NCBI RefSeq assembly: GCF_001638985.1
Contig: NW_017265135.1
Span: 310,001-374,000, forward strand
Direction: 5' to 3'
Length of the DNA stretch: 64,000 nucleotides
Origin: Phycomyces blakesleeanus NRRL 1555(-)
Taxonomy: Eukaryota; Mucoromycota; Mucoromycetes; Mucorales; Phycomycetaceae
Numbering within the stretch: the stretch's first letter is position 1; each line of letters starts with the position of its first letter. The notes below the pieces were generated by a model that was given only the letters and a program-made list of their open reading frames with translations, did not search any database and was not told where the DNA came from. Shown piece after piece: positions 40,507 through 51,876 of the stretch. Position numbers and translations under genes: made by a program.

Positions 40507-40665
40507 TGTGAGTGTGAGAGAGAATATGTATATATATATTTATTTTAATGAGCGAAATTTTGCCCTGTTTTTATATATGGTAATTGGATTGTACAGATTA
40601 TATTATTTTATTTTATATATTTATATTTTATATTTTATTTATGTAGGCTCATAGTTTATTTTATT

Positions 40666-42611
40666 TTACCACCCGTTTTCTCCATCTTCTTCCTCTACAA
40701 CTTTCCAATCGTTCCACAAAGCCTGCTTGTGATCACGACCTACTAGACTGTTGCTGCCTAGAGACATATGCCGTACATGACTGGATACTGGTCTTTGTTG
40801 ATGTTTAATGATGTGTGTGTGGCCAAGTGATGCTCGTCGGCCTTTATTTGTGGGCATATCGATAGATCCAGACTTTGCTTGGTCAATGACCACTACCCCA
40901 GAGAATGGAACAGGTTGGTGGGACAAATCTATAGGCACAAATAAAGATAAGTCATATATGTTAATATTTGTTTGTTTTCTTTTTTGTAAAGAAGAATATA
41001 TATAAATAAAATAAAAACAATCTAAAAAAGAAGCATGAAACTTTATCTATAGTTTTGTTATAAAGTTTTACCTTTGACATGAAGCTAAAATGTTCGTACA
41101 AAATCAACGACAACGACAAAAACAAACAGTAGTAGAAGCAAAAGATAAAATAATATACGTTAGTTTGCTGAGCAATTAAAGAAAATTTTGCAATTCACCA
41201 TAGCAACAACAAAAACAACAACATACAGGGAGCTTTTCTTCTTCTTTGTCAGACTTGTGACGCCAGTGTTCTGTGGTTCCCTGATGAGTCAAACACACAT
41301 ACACAAAAAAAAGTCAGAAAAAGAAGTATAGTGTGATGATGATTACTAGCACTACTTCACACGCACAATCCATCACACAAAATTATTATTTCAAGTAATA
41401 CTCACATTTCGCTTGGTTTCACGGTAAACCACTATGCATAATAAAGCGATGAAACATGTACCCCACACCCAGACATCGTAGGGGAAGAGAGGTTTGTAGA
41501 CATGGGGGTTTGGCTCATAAGAGTTGGGAGTTGTGGTTGTGGCTGTAGAGGTTTCGGGAATGTCATAAATTAGTGGGAAAGCGTCATCTGCATATGGTGT
41601 GTCTTCGTCTTCGTCTTCGTCGGCTTCGTCGTCCTCTTCTCCTCCTTCTTCATAATGTTCTGAGTCATCAACAGAAGCCGATTCGAGAATTCTTTCAATT
41701 TCACTTTCGTGTTCTGTTATTGGATGACCAGCGCTGTCATATTGAGCCACGGGTCCATCTAAATTAGAAGAAGAAGTGGAGAGTGGGGTTGATATTGCTG
41801 TATCGTAGGGGTGGTGGGATTGGATAGAGTCTGAGTCTGTCGGAGTATCTTCTGGGAGTGTGAGAGGCACCACAGCTTGAGAAAGCTCAATTTCATTCTC
41901 GCCTTTTGTGGAATATGGTTCGTCTTTTAATGACAAATCCACTGGCCATGGAGAATCAGGTACAGGGGAATCAGAAGAAGAATCAGAGGATGATAATGAG
42001 GTGTCTGTGAATACTGTAGCTGCGTATAGATCCTCAAAATCAATATTGTCTTTGTTCTTGAATATTGGTGGAATGTCTTGGTTTTCGTCCTCTTCATTTT
42101 CTTCATCTTCGTCTCCTTCTCCTTCGTCTTCTTCTTCAAACAGGATTTCTTCGCCGATTTCGTCTCCTTCGTCTTCGCCCTCTCCTTCATAGTCTCGAAG
42201 GGCGTACACTTGGTCTTCTTCCTGGTCAATTAGATTGGGAATATCATCCTTGACGGTTGTGTCTTTCATGTAGTACACCAGTAAATTATCATCGTCCTGA
42301 AAGAAATCTTTTGGTGGGTTGTTTTTTCTTTGGGGCAGGCCATCAGATAAAGAAGGATCAGATAGAGAAGAATCAGATAGTGGCTGTGATGATGATAATG
42401 ATAATTGTAATTGTAATGATGATTGTTGCTCTTCTTGTTGTTGTTGTTGTGATGATGGTGGTAGTAATAGTTTTGGGGCAGCCAAGCTGTCCAGCAACTC
42501 GGTGGCTTCTTTGAGATTGTTTGAATTATGAGTGTCTCCAAGGACTTGCCAAGAAGATGCTGATGCGTTGAGGGTCCAGACGCACAATACAAATAGACTG
42601 AGTGTTTTCAT
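40666..42611 (-). CDS. Acidic type I membrane protein, unknown family
   Basis: Exons 42611-41406, 41280-41227, 41084-41072 and 40928-40666 on the minus strand join in phase to 511 residues. The start MKTLSLFVLCVWTLNASASS is a clean signal peptide. Residues about 45-370 are extremely rich in Asp, Glu and Ser with several long acidic runs, so they are probably disordered and lumenal or extracellular. A single membrane helix (VWVWGTCFIALLCIVVY, about 381-397) is followed by a basic stop (RETKRN) and a cytoplasmic tail of about 110 residues containing HWRHKSDKEEEK and a basic, Ser-rich second half ending in DWKVVEEEDGENGW. The 13-nt third exon joins the tail in phase. I recognise no family; a calcium-binding, sorting-receptor or wall-sensor role would be speculation. 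Confidence 0.75.
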
Positions 42612-43486
42612 GGTAGATTAAGATATAGGAGTTGAGTGTATATTGTGTATAGATGAAATATGTATTATTATTAAAATTATTATTTTTTGAAAGGAAAAAA
42701 AACAAAGCAAAAAAAAAAAATATTAAAGAAATAAAATGAAATATAAAGGAAAATAATAAAAAAGAAATATATATATATTTAATTTTTATATATATATATA
42801 CTAATTGTGTATGCATGCGGCTGGGAACGAAGAAATTATATACAAACAATACATTTTATTATATATTATTTGATATTCTTATTTTGTGTTTTTATTGTGG
42901 GTTTATAATTAGGCTCTTTAATATGTACGAGTACAACATCAGTTCAATAGTATAGATTACTTATTTTCTCATCACATGGGAGAAAGAAAGATTATATAGC
43001 TCATGAACGTGCCTTTCATGCTCATCTAACTTTTCTCCATCAAATATATATATATATATATATATATATAATCAATGAAGAGATATACAATTTTCCTTGA
43101 CCTGTTATTATCTATCTATTTTTATTTCATTTTTTTGCCATGACAACAAAAAACATTTTGATTTACAGAAAACAAATTAGTACCTGATTTTCCAGCAAAA
43201 TGTCGTGCCACTCAAATACTCATTTATTTACTTTATATTTAAATATGATAAAAATTCAAATTGACATGCCAAATAAAGAGCTTACATATATATGTAGATA
43301 GTATGATCGATACAATATTTTGCTGGTTTATTTTCAAGTCATCTTTCTTTGTCTCCAAAAATAAATGTGTGTATATATACAGTCACTTCAGAAAAGTAAA
43401 GTCGCTGATTTTAAGTTTAATGTCGTGCAAAAAATTGTGCGTTCAACAATGATTACTTTCTTCTTCCTATTTATAATTTATTTTAC
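42612..43486. other. Upstream region of acidic membrane gene and edge of the transposon relic
   Basis: A-rich and (AT)n-rich (tracts at about 42765-42800 and 43045-43071). At 43379-43406 the sequence CAGTCACTTCAGAAAAGTAA follows TATA and could be the 5' terminal repeat of the Tc1-type element, but no matching inverted copy was found downstream. Confidence 0.4.
43045..43071. repeat. (AT)n tract
   Basis: About 13 AT units, roughly 300 bases before the putative left end of the Tc1-type relic. Confidence 0.9.
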
Positions 43487-44382
43487 AGATATTCAAGATG
43501 GGCATGCGATTTTCTTTATGAAGACGGACAAGGGCACGTTGCTGATGAGAATGGCGTTGAGCCAATGGATGTTGTTATTGGCGAGGAGCTATTCGCTATT
43601 GAAACAACAAGTTCTCGTACTCAGTTCCTAATGAATAACCCTTTGGAAGGACTTAACCCTGTAATGCAACAAGCGACGCTATACGGTTTACTCTGATGAA
43701 GAAAAGACTAGATTCTTTCATTTTTTTTTAGCAAATGTTTGAAAGTTTCTACTACTACAAGGCAATTAGGTATTCATATCTAAACAGCACAGAGATGGGA
43801 CAAACGTTATTACGAGGACCCTAAAAACATCTTTGAGAAGAAAAATAAGCCAGGTCGGCGTTGTATCCTTGGGGAAGAGCATAAACAGTTTCTTTTAAAT
43901 TATATCGATGAGAACCATTCTGCCGCTGTCAATGAAGTGGTAGAAAGTTTGAAACAAAGCTTTGAAGGTCTCAACGTTTCTCGTAGTACTGTTTACAGCT
44001 TTATAACAACTCGGTTTAATCTGTCGATTAAGCAGGCACAGTGAGGGAACTATTAAACAAAGATACGACTGGGTCCAAAAGTGGCAGAAAACTGACCAGG
44101 ATTTTATACCAAATCGTGTTCTTTCTTGACGAATCAGCCTTTTACGTTAATTTGAAACGGGGTATGGCTTGGTCAAAGAAAGGCACTCCCATAATAGTTA
44201 CAGTGCCTACAATGAAAGCAAACGCAGCATCAGTTTTAAGTACAATATCCGCAAATGACTTAACTCATGTTAGCTTGCGAGTTCCAAAGCGTATCAAAAA
44301 GAGATATATTGGACGTGCGGCTAATGGTTATAACACAGAGACACTGACAGGACATGTTAAAGAGACCAAATTGAATAATTAG
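43487..44382 (+). pseudogene. Tc1/mariner-type transposase relic (DDE_3-like)
   Basis: A cut-and-paste DNA transposase, broken. In order on the plus strand: RYSRWACDFLYEDGQGHVAD and EPMDVVIGEELFAIE (43487-43630); RRYTVYSDEEKTRFF; a helix-turn-helix with TTTRQLGIHI then a stop and TAQRWDKRYYEDP; KKNKPGRRCILGEEHKQFL and VSRSTVYSF (to 44042, TGA); KQRYDWVQKWQKTDQDF in one frame, then after a frameshift VFFLDESAFYVNLKRGMAWSKKG, the conserved second catalytic aspartate region, and VPTMKANAASVLSTISA, GYNTETLTGH. At least two stops and two frame changes lie within otherwise recognisable sequence. The block order matches Tc1-like transposases I know from Mucorales. No intact copy is present here. Confidence 0.78.
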
Positions 44383-44948
44383 GCGTACTGTCAATTGAGA
44401 CTACTTTTTTTTTAGGTGGATAGTCATACTTTTATATATATTTGCTAAATGTTTCAGAAAAAAGCGCTAATTCTAGACAGATAGCGTTTCCTGGTGGGAG
44501 ACAACGTTTTGATTCTCCTGGACCACAAGTTATGCCCATTCTGAAATGATCCTTGCATTATGACTCTATTTTTGGAGGAAAGGGTAAACAGAAGTGTAAA
44601 ATATTTGTCTTTTTATTTCATTATACCTTTTTTTGACTTGAGAAGGACAGGTTCTTCATCCTTTGCTTCTGGCGCGACTATTTGGTAACTTAAGTTGGTG
44701 ATTTCATACTGGTTCTAGCTTTTTTTAATAACAAACATTGGGCTATTTTCTGATAATATATATGTGAAAGAAAGGGAAAGACATCACACGCGTAAGAAGA
44801 CTGATAAAAAAAGTAAAATAGCAAACACGTTTGGGTTACAATCTAATGACAGCAACTCCTTATAATCTTCTGCATAACTGGCTATTGATAAAGTGTATTT
44901 ATGACTAATTACTATTTTTTATGGCCACGTCTAAATTTAGGGCGCAAA

Positions 44949-44999
44949 TGGCTATTTTGCTACGAATATACTGTATTTTTCAGTATATGCTATTTTGCC
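44949..44999. repeat. Hairpin flanked by direct repeats
   Basis: ATATACTG at 44966-44973 and its exact inverse CAGTATAT at 44981-44988 form a stem with a seven-base loop; GGCTATTTTGC at 44950-44960 and GCTATTTTGCC at 44989-44999 flank it as direct repeats. It may be a transposon terminus or a small non-autonomous element. Confidence 0.5.
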
Positions 45000-45593
45000 C
45001 TGAAAGATTAGAAAAAAAAAAGAAACCAGACCCCGGACAGGTACTGTATTTTTATTAATTAGCCCAGTTAGATATAAATGTCGTGTCTCATCAGAAAATG
45101 TTGGCCCGGTAGGATTAGCGTTTTTTTATATATTATTCATTTTTGTGGGTATGTAATATTGTGCTGTGGTTGTGTTGATTTGTCAATCAGAATCTTAATA
45201 ATAATAATAAAACAAAATTATGTGATCCCAAGAACATATCAAACAAAACTAATCATGTACAAAAGACTTGTTATGGGAAGTGCAGTTAAATATTAATGTC
45301 AAAGGCAAGTTATATATGAACGAATAAAGTAAAATCGGTAGTATTGAGTCCTCAAATAATGTAATTTGATCAACTGAATCCAGTTGTATTTATTCTATTT
45401 TTATTACATGAGGACTATACTTACAACATATGTTTCTGTTACAACAGCCTACGATGGCATACCTGCAAAATATATCTAAAAAAAATGTTGCACATCAGGT
45501 AGGTACAGCTGCAAAGAACATTCTTGACGCTCAAGGTTTCTGAGAAGAATGATAGGAATACTATTTATTGAGGTACAAATAGTGCGGTAGTAG

Positions 45594-45637
45594 GGATCTA
45601 GGATCTAGGATCTAGGATCTAGGATATATGATCTAGA
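45594..45637. repeat. (GGATCTA)n heptamer tract
   Basis: Four perfect GGATCTA units followed by two decayed ones. Non-coding. Confidence 0.9.
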
Positions 45638-46079
45638 GAATCGAGTAGTTCAATTGGTATATCCTAATAGATCATCTTTACAATAACGTGAGTTAATGCT
45701 TTTAAAATTATTTAGCCTCTACAAAAAAAAACTCCCTTAAGATAATATCACGGATGGTTTTGACGTCCGAGTACTTTGGTGTAATGATGGAACAACCTAC
45801 ACGTGTGCTGTAAGCTACAGCCTTGAACAAGCGTGTGTGAGATAATAGGAACAGGAACAGTCTGCAGTCTATAGCTTATTATTTATTAGATCAACACCGC
45901 TACTGAAGTGTAAGGAAAAGACCACAAATTATTTAAGTCGCTCTGTTGCTCTGAGACGAACCTACCTGTAAAAAATGCACGTCTTATTTTTATTTATTTT
46001 TACTTTACTACTCTCTTTCTTAACTTCAGTGGTTTGGCGTGTATTCAGGTGTGTACTATGCTGGCATACTGTGAAACGA

Positions 46080-47130
46080 TCTAGGATCTTCCTGCCCCAG
46101 AAGTTACTGGAAGAGCCTGGCCAAATCTATCACCAAATACCAAAATGAAAACTTTCAACCGAATGGAACATTCTCGAGCAACCAACTGATCGACAGTATC
46201 CTTAATATCTGAAATAGAGCATATTACGGCATTAAGAGTACTCCTTTACTTACCATTAATACCTTTGTTCCCAGATGATGAAGTCGATTTTTCTGGGCAA
46301 TATGGTAAATTTGGAACTGGCCTAAATAAAACAGATGAAATAGATGAAAATTTCAACGACAAAAAAAAAGGATTTTGAACCTGTGATGCGCTATTCTTCC
46401 ACCATCTGATAGAAAAGCAATAAGTCTACTGATTACCACCGTGAGAACAATCTTGCATTGTTAACTTATCTTTCTTTTTTTTAAAAAAAGTTTTTTCCAG
46501 TTCCACCTGGGCCATCTAAAAACTAAAGCCTTAGTGAACTCGGGGCTATGTAGGCTGCTTGTTGTCTCTTTTTTTTTTAATATTATGCGGTGTACAAAAC
46601 GCTGATCTTTATTGAACGGAAATTCATCCGGATCTAGTGAAGAGGGTAACTAGACACAAGAAGAGCCTCCTGCCCGTCGATCAAAGGTCTCAATCCATAT
46701 ATACAAACCTGATCCAAAAGTTCTGGCACTAGGTTGGTGGTAGTTGTGGTGCTGGGATTTCTTTTTTAGCAAATGAAGTAAGGGAAAAGATAATCCAGGA
46801 ACCATGTGACTTTTAATGCTCCACAAATACCTGTCATACATTAATTGGGTTGAATACAAGGGGAAAAAGGTTTCTTTCCGTCATTTGTGCAGCATTGACA
46901 TAGTCTTCTACTATGGACAAACTGTGACCAATTCAAAGTTAATACATACATATATACGAGTCTTGTTGTGGCACAGCATATATTCCATCAACTGTACCGT
47001 ATTTAAACATTTGGCGCTGGGGTTGGTCTTTTGTTACTTTAATTTTATACGTGGCGCAAAAGAAAAGAAAAGAAAAAAAACACACACAAAAAGACTCGCG
47101 GGACTTGTTTGTTAAAGGCACTGTAGCCAA
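46080..47130 (-). pseudogene. Helitron/PIF1-type helicase relic
   Basis: On the minus strand, in order and in shifting frames: a patch RQMFKYGTVDGIYAVPQQ (about 47005-46955), which resembles the conserved block upstream of Helitron helicases; FNKDQRF (about 46590); the Walker A FLDGPGGTGK (about 46523-46490); IAFLSDGGRIAHHRFKI (about 46430-46385), equivalent to the TAHS-x-F-x-I-P motif of PIF1 helicases; LPYCPEKS; SDIKDTVDQLVAREC; and LVFGDRFGQALPVTSGAGRS (about 46140-46085), equivalent to the GGDFRQ-x-LPV motif. The order and identity of these motifs are those of the PIF1-like domain of Helitron transposons. Many stops and frame changes show it is dead. Ends were not located. Confidence 0.7.
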
Positions 47131-48949
47131 ATTAAAACATGATAGATGTGCTTATGATGCTACTTTTTGAGCAAACAGCCAAATTTTCAGAGTCATGGTA
47201 GTAAAATCAGACTCTTGCTATCCCAGTATGAGCCACGAGATTTTGATAAGATAATATATGTATATACAATATTAGGCTAGGGTGCTTTCTAGCGAGCTTA
47301 AGAAGGAGACACATGCCTGAGTATCATGATTTTGCAAATTTCATTAACAAATGTCTATTTGGGGTGATATCGGAACTGTATCTGTAGCTGTTAGCTATAG
47401 ACTTTTCATTATGCAGACGTAGCTTTTTATGTGCATAGTCTTAGAAGCACCGTAATCAAGGTAGTCAAGGTCCCGAGCTTAACATTGATGTGTACGCTTT
47501 ACTATAAGCACAGGTAAATGATTGTGGGAAACTCTGCTCATTTATTGGTGCAGCTTGGAGACATTTCTTGTCCCAGTTTCTTTATGTTGTCCGTAACAAT
47601 ACACAGAGTACTTGGTCCCATCTTTGATTATATCTTTGCAGAAATTCTTGGGAGATGGCTTTTCTTTTTATGCGACCAGGCATAGAGATTGGGGTGAGTT
47701 TATACGGTCCGTGCACTGTATTTTAATTCATAGTGCCGTAAACCAATGTCTGAATGGTAAGGTCTGAGAGTTGAGCGGAAACAATGGTTTGATATTCTTC
47801 AAGTGAATTTGGCTTGTCTTCTCTATAAACGACTAGGAGTATTTGGATATTGTAAATACTTTACTTTCAAAACTTGATATCATTGATATGCGTTTTGATC
47901 TTGTGTAGAGTACACGCCCTTTTCTTGTCAAATTATCCGTGGACTCCATGAGTATCAAGTCTAAAAACATGAGAGTAGAATTAGTTTCGAGTCTTTTACT
48001 TCCGGTCAGTCAAAATTTATATTACAATTTTAGGTTAAATGATATGTGTAGATGAAGACTATTAAAAGATGGAGGTGTCCAAAGTGACGTACAGTGCTCA
48101 CTGTCAACGAAGAAGGACCTAAAGAAAATGTTAATAAAAACAAGATTTTCCAGATCGTTGTCACCGAGGTCACCTGTATCTTATATGTCACTGTTAAATT
48201 CTTAGTGTAGGTAACCTTGGTTACTAACTACATCTTGTTTTTTCGGGGGAATATTTTAACCTCTGTTAAAGCATAAGAGTGATAAATTTTCTAAGCTTCT
48301 TTTCCCGGCTCAACTGTTTTAACTTTGAAATAAAAGTATATAATGTTTAATAATTTATCCATTGTATTTATTGAATTGATCATATTGTCCGGCACATCAT
48401 GCATCTTCTTTATATGAGTTGCGCGATTTGGGATTGGGATTGGGATTGGGATACAATATTTTTCTCGTATTATTTCCTACCTCCCAACTTCAGCCAAGAG
48501 CTGGTCAATTGAACCGAGTTGGGACAAGAATGGTAAATTAGTCTCTTTAATAAGCTTTTTGCTTTATATCTATATTTATATTTTGTTCCATGGACTGATC
48601 CTTTTTCTTTGATGAATAAGAGTAATTATCTGAAATCCTTTGTTGGTATGTGTTTAGTCTCAATAAAGGATAGTCGACTCATCATATTTACACCAATAGT
48701 TCTTTACCCAGATTGACATCGTGTTACAAAAAGAAATACATACACAATAAATAAAAGGTACACAAAACACACATGCCTATCTATATTATGGCGATCATGT
48801 CACCAAGTAAAATAGATGAATGAAAGATTTATACACTCTTTTTTTTGCTCATCCTTAATCATATCTATGCTGTATGTGTGAAAATCAGGATTTATAGCAA
48901 TTGAGATTGATGACTTCTATTTATTTATTTATTAATTGATTAGTAATAT
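47131..48949. other. Debris upstream of the helicase relic and thioredoxin reductase 3' flank
   Basis: This may include further decayed parts of the Helitron-type element, but no motif is clear. A (GGGATT)n tract lies at 48427-48452. The last ~100 bases are the 3' flank of the thioredoxin reductase gene; TTTATTTATTTATT at 48919-48932 reads as AATAAA repeats on its sense strand, a good polyadenylation signal. Confidence 0.45.
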
Positions 48950-50521
48950 TTACAAGTTTGATTTTGGTTTGAATTTCATGTCCAAGTCCAATTGACTTTG
49001 ACTGCCAGTGTTGGTTTCACTCTGACTCTCCTCAAGTTCACTCAAGAATCTCTCTGCATCTAGAGCAGCCATACATCCTGATCCGGCACTTGTGACTGCC
49101 TGGCGGTATCGTTTATCCTGCACATCTCCTGCGGCAAACAGACCAGGAATATTGGTTTCTGATGAGCCAGGTATGACCTTAATGTAACCATCGTTATCAA
49201 GATCCACCTGCCCTTTAATGAGCTCTGTGGCAGGTACGTGTCCAATTGCATAAAACAGACCATTGGCCTCAATCTGGCCCTCTTCTCCGGTCAAGGTGTT
49301 TTTGGTAGTCACGGCAGTCAAGAGACTTCCGTCTCCAAGTGCACCTGTGGGAGAAGTGTTAAAGTGAACTATGACCTTGGGGTGCTTCAATAAGCGAGCG
49401 GCCATAACTTTGGAAGCACGCAGCTTGTCACGACGTACAAGAACATGAACCTGGGAGCCATCTATGAATAGTTCAACAAATATGTAAATAAGTGAAAGGG
49501 CCAAATAGAAATATGCGTTTTCTCCTTTCTTTTCCATCTTTCTCTCTCTTTCCATTTTTTGAGAAGTAAAACAGCTTGTAATATAATCCATCCCTTTCTT
49601 TCAAACCCTCTCCCTCTCCTTTTTTCTAAATCCCAAAGCATATTCTTTCTTTGAACACTTTACATTTTGTAAGATAGATTGCCTCTTCTGCTGCCGAGTC
49701 TCCTCCTCCAATTACCACCAAAGGCTTGTTTCTAAAAATTGGAACTGCTCCGTCACATACAGCACATGCCGAAATTCCGCTTTGCCAGTACTTGTCCTCG
49801 CCGGGCAAGTTCATACGTTTAGCAGACGCTCCAGTTGCAATCACAACTGCGTCGCTGGTATCCGAGGGTTCTGAGGCCGAGTTAGTCTCGGTTCCCTCAC
49901 GCCAAATCTTGAAAGGACGCGAAGAACAGTCGAGTTTTGTGATAGTCTCGGTTTCAATCACAGTACCACACCGAACAGACTGCTCACGCATCTTGTCCAT
50001 CAACTCTCCACCCATCACACCATTTGGGAATCCAGGAAAATTTTCTACGTCGGTTGTGGTGGTCAGTTGCCCTCCAGGTGCGAATCCATTTGCCATCATT
50101 CCTTCGAACATTGTTGGAGCAAGGTTGGCGCGTGCCAAGTAAATAGCAGCAGTATGACCTAAAATATATGTATATTGCGTATACATAAATAAATAAATGA
50201 ATAAATAAATAGAGAGAGAGAGAGAGATACTAATGAGTAAAGAAACAAGCAAAAAATCAAGAAATTCCTAAGAGTATATTCTTGTCTTTTGTATTCTTAA
50301 TTGTAAGAGCTATTTTTTCTATCTGTCTGTCTGTATGTATGTATGTATGTATATGTGCCTGTATTTGCATTTATAGTTTTATATCTCTTTTTTTTACCGG
50401 CAGGACCAGAACCAATAATGGTAACCTTGTGATGTTGAGGAGCCATTCTGATAGTCGAACTGCTAAAAAGTCGTCGAGAGAGTGGGATTGACAAAAGAGA
50501 ATTACACACACGTAAAGACAT
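48950..50521 (-). CDS. Thioredoxin reductase
   Basis: NADPH-dependent flavoenzyme that reduces thioredoxin. Exons 50521-50398, 50158-49664 and 49461-48950 on the minus strand join in phase to 376 residues. It shows the full low-molecular-weight reductase set: FAD-binding GSGPAG (37-42), [17 protein letters not shown], the redox-active C-A-V-C at 173-176, NADPH-binding GGGDSA (192-197), VRRDKLRAS and the FAD-binding [19 protein letters not shown] at the C-terminal side. The first 25 residues ([20 protein letters not shown]...) are basic and Ser-rich without acids, like a mitochondrial presequence; a second ATG at codon 26 begins [11 protein letters not shown], the usual start of the cytosolic enzyme. 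Both forms may be made. An unusually Ser/Gln-rich tail of about 25 residues follows the conserved end. Confidence 0.95.
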
Positions 50522-51876
50522 TGCACCACTAAAAAAAAAGAAGGTTCACAAAAGTCAAAAACGACAAAATCTTAGTAAGCCTTAATTTTATTTTTTATTT
50601 TTTATTTTGTGGTTTGGTTTGGTTTGGCTTGAAGGTTTGGAAAAAATGAAATTACTATATATGTACAGAGCAATAAAAATCTATCACAATTACCTTTATT
50701 GGTACTAGATTACAAAAGTGACAGAAAATATTATTATTGTCACATGCACATATATGATAAAGAAAGATGATTGGCTCACATAAGGATTTACATTTTTTTT
50801 TAAAAAAAAAAGAAGATCGAATTTGTTTCAGCTAAAAACACGTCCCTTATTGGATAGGGCCCTTGATTAATCAAAAACATATTGTCCATCAAATAAGCCA
50901 ATCAAACTACATGCCTATATTAAAGCACTACTTGTGTTTTAATTCAAGGTACAGTGGCTAAACGTTTAGTTCGAGCTTTGGTGTTGTTTTTTGTGTTATC
51001 TTTTTTCTTTATTTTCTATTATCATTCTGTAGTAGTATGTTAAATGTAAGTTCATCAATATCATACACACACATATATATATGGCTATACCAATACCAGC
51101 ATCATACAGACAGTTTCTTTTTAAATAATATATATATACATATATGTATGTATGTATATGTATATATTCAGTTATAAAAGCAAGTGTTACTATTAGTACA
51201 AGCTAAATATTATTATTTTTACAGCCAGATCAAAAACTCAAACTAAAAAGAGCACTAGAATAATTATCGGGCGTTTCTAAATAATAGTAAAAATCAAAAA
51301 GTCAAAGCACAGTACAGCCCAGTACAATACAGCACATAATAGCAATGTATTGCAATATATTGTATACCATAGTTTGTACATATAGGGAGTGAGAATGAGA
51401 GTACACCAGCATGAAAGCCACATATATATATTATCTTTGCTTTGTACAAAAAATACAAAATAAATCAATAGGAGAGTAAGTGAGAGTCTTCTTATGAACA
51501 CTGGCTACTTTAAACCAAGACACTATCTATTTCTTCCTATCTATCTATATATTTTTTTTTTGATTTTGCTTGTTGCTATTCTTTTTTAGAAATAACAAAA
51601 AAAATGAATTCGATATATAACGTTGTGTGTGTGTGTGTAGTAATGGTAGTAGTGATGGTGGCAGTGACAGTAGGAGTGGTAGGGGTGATTCTGTGTGTAA
51701 TGTGTGTGTAGTGTGTGTATAGTAGGAATAATGGCTTTACAATGATAACAGAAACAAAAGAAAAATGAAATGAAAAAAAGGGTCGGAAGGAAAAATAGCC
51801 TCATTTATCCCCGTTGTTGTTGTTTTTGTTGTTGTTTTGTTGTTTGAGTGTCTTTTCACTCTGTGTTTCTGTGTGT
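50522..51876. other. Intergenic region between thioredoxin reductase and Sel1 genes
   Basis: Probably includes the thioredoxin reductase promoter (minus strand). Contains TTTGG/GGTTT pentamers (50610-50635), several (AT)n runs, (GT)n at 51625-51640, and purine/CA-rich sequence near 51640-51720. No gene is supported; frames here are simple-sequence artefacts. Confidence 0.55.

Larger units (their letters stand above)
34174..40665. other. Gene-poor stretch, 6.5 kb
   Basis: The first few hundred bases include the presumed promoter of the aldehyde dehydrogenase gene. After that I find no coding region I can support on either strand. It contains an (AT)n-(GT)n compound tract at 34552-34601, (AC)n at 34971-34982, decayed TAGCT-type pentamers near 39945-40020, TTTGCTTGCC decamers at 40030-40070 and GT-rich repeats at 40460-40506. 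A perfect 7-base inverted repeat (TAATCCG ... CGGATTA) lies at 39832-39851. Confidence 0.6.
44383..46079. other. Transposon-rich debris between two relics
   Basis: Possible decayed transposase sequence continues to about 44560. At 44949-44999 two direct copies of GGCTATTTTGC flank a perfect 8-base hairpin (ATATACTG ... CAGTATAT); this could be an element end. A GGATCTA heptamer tract lies at 45594-45637. No intact gene. Confidence 0.4.

Noticed and set aside
42257..42592. Plus- and minus-strand frames rich in Ile/Val/Met or His/Asn
   Set aside because: Other-frame shadows of the repeat-rich acidic protein coding exon.
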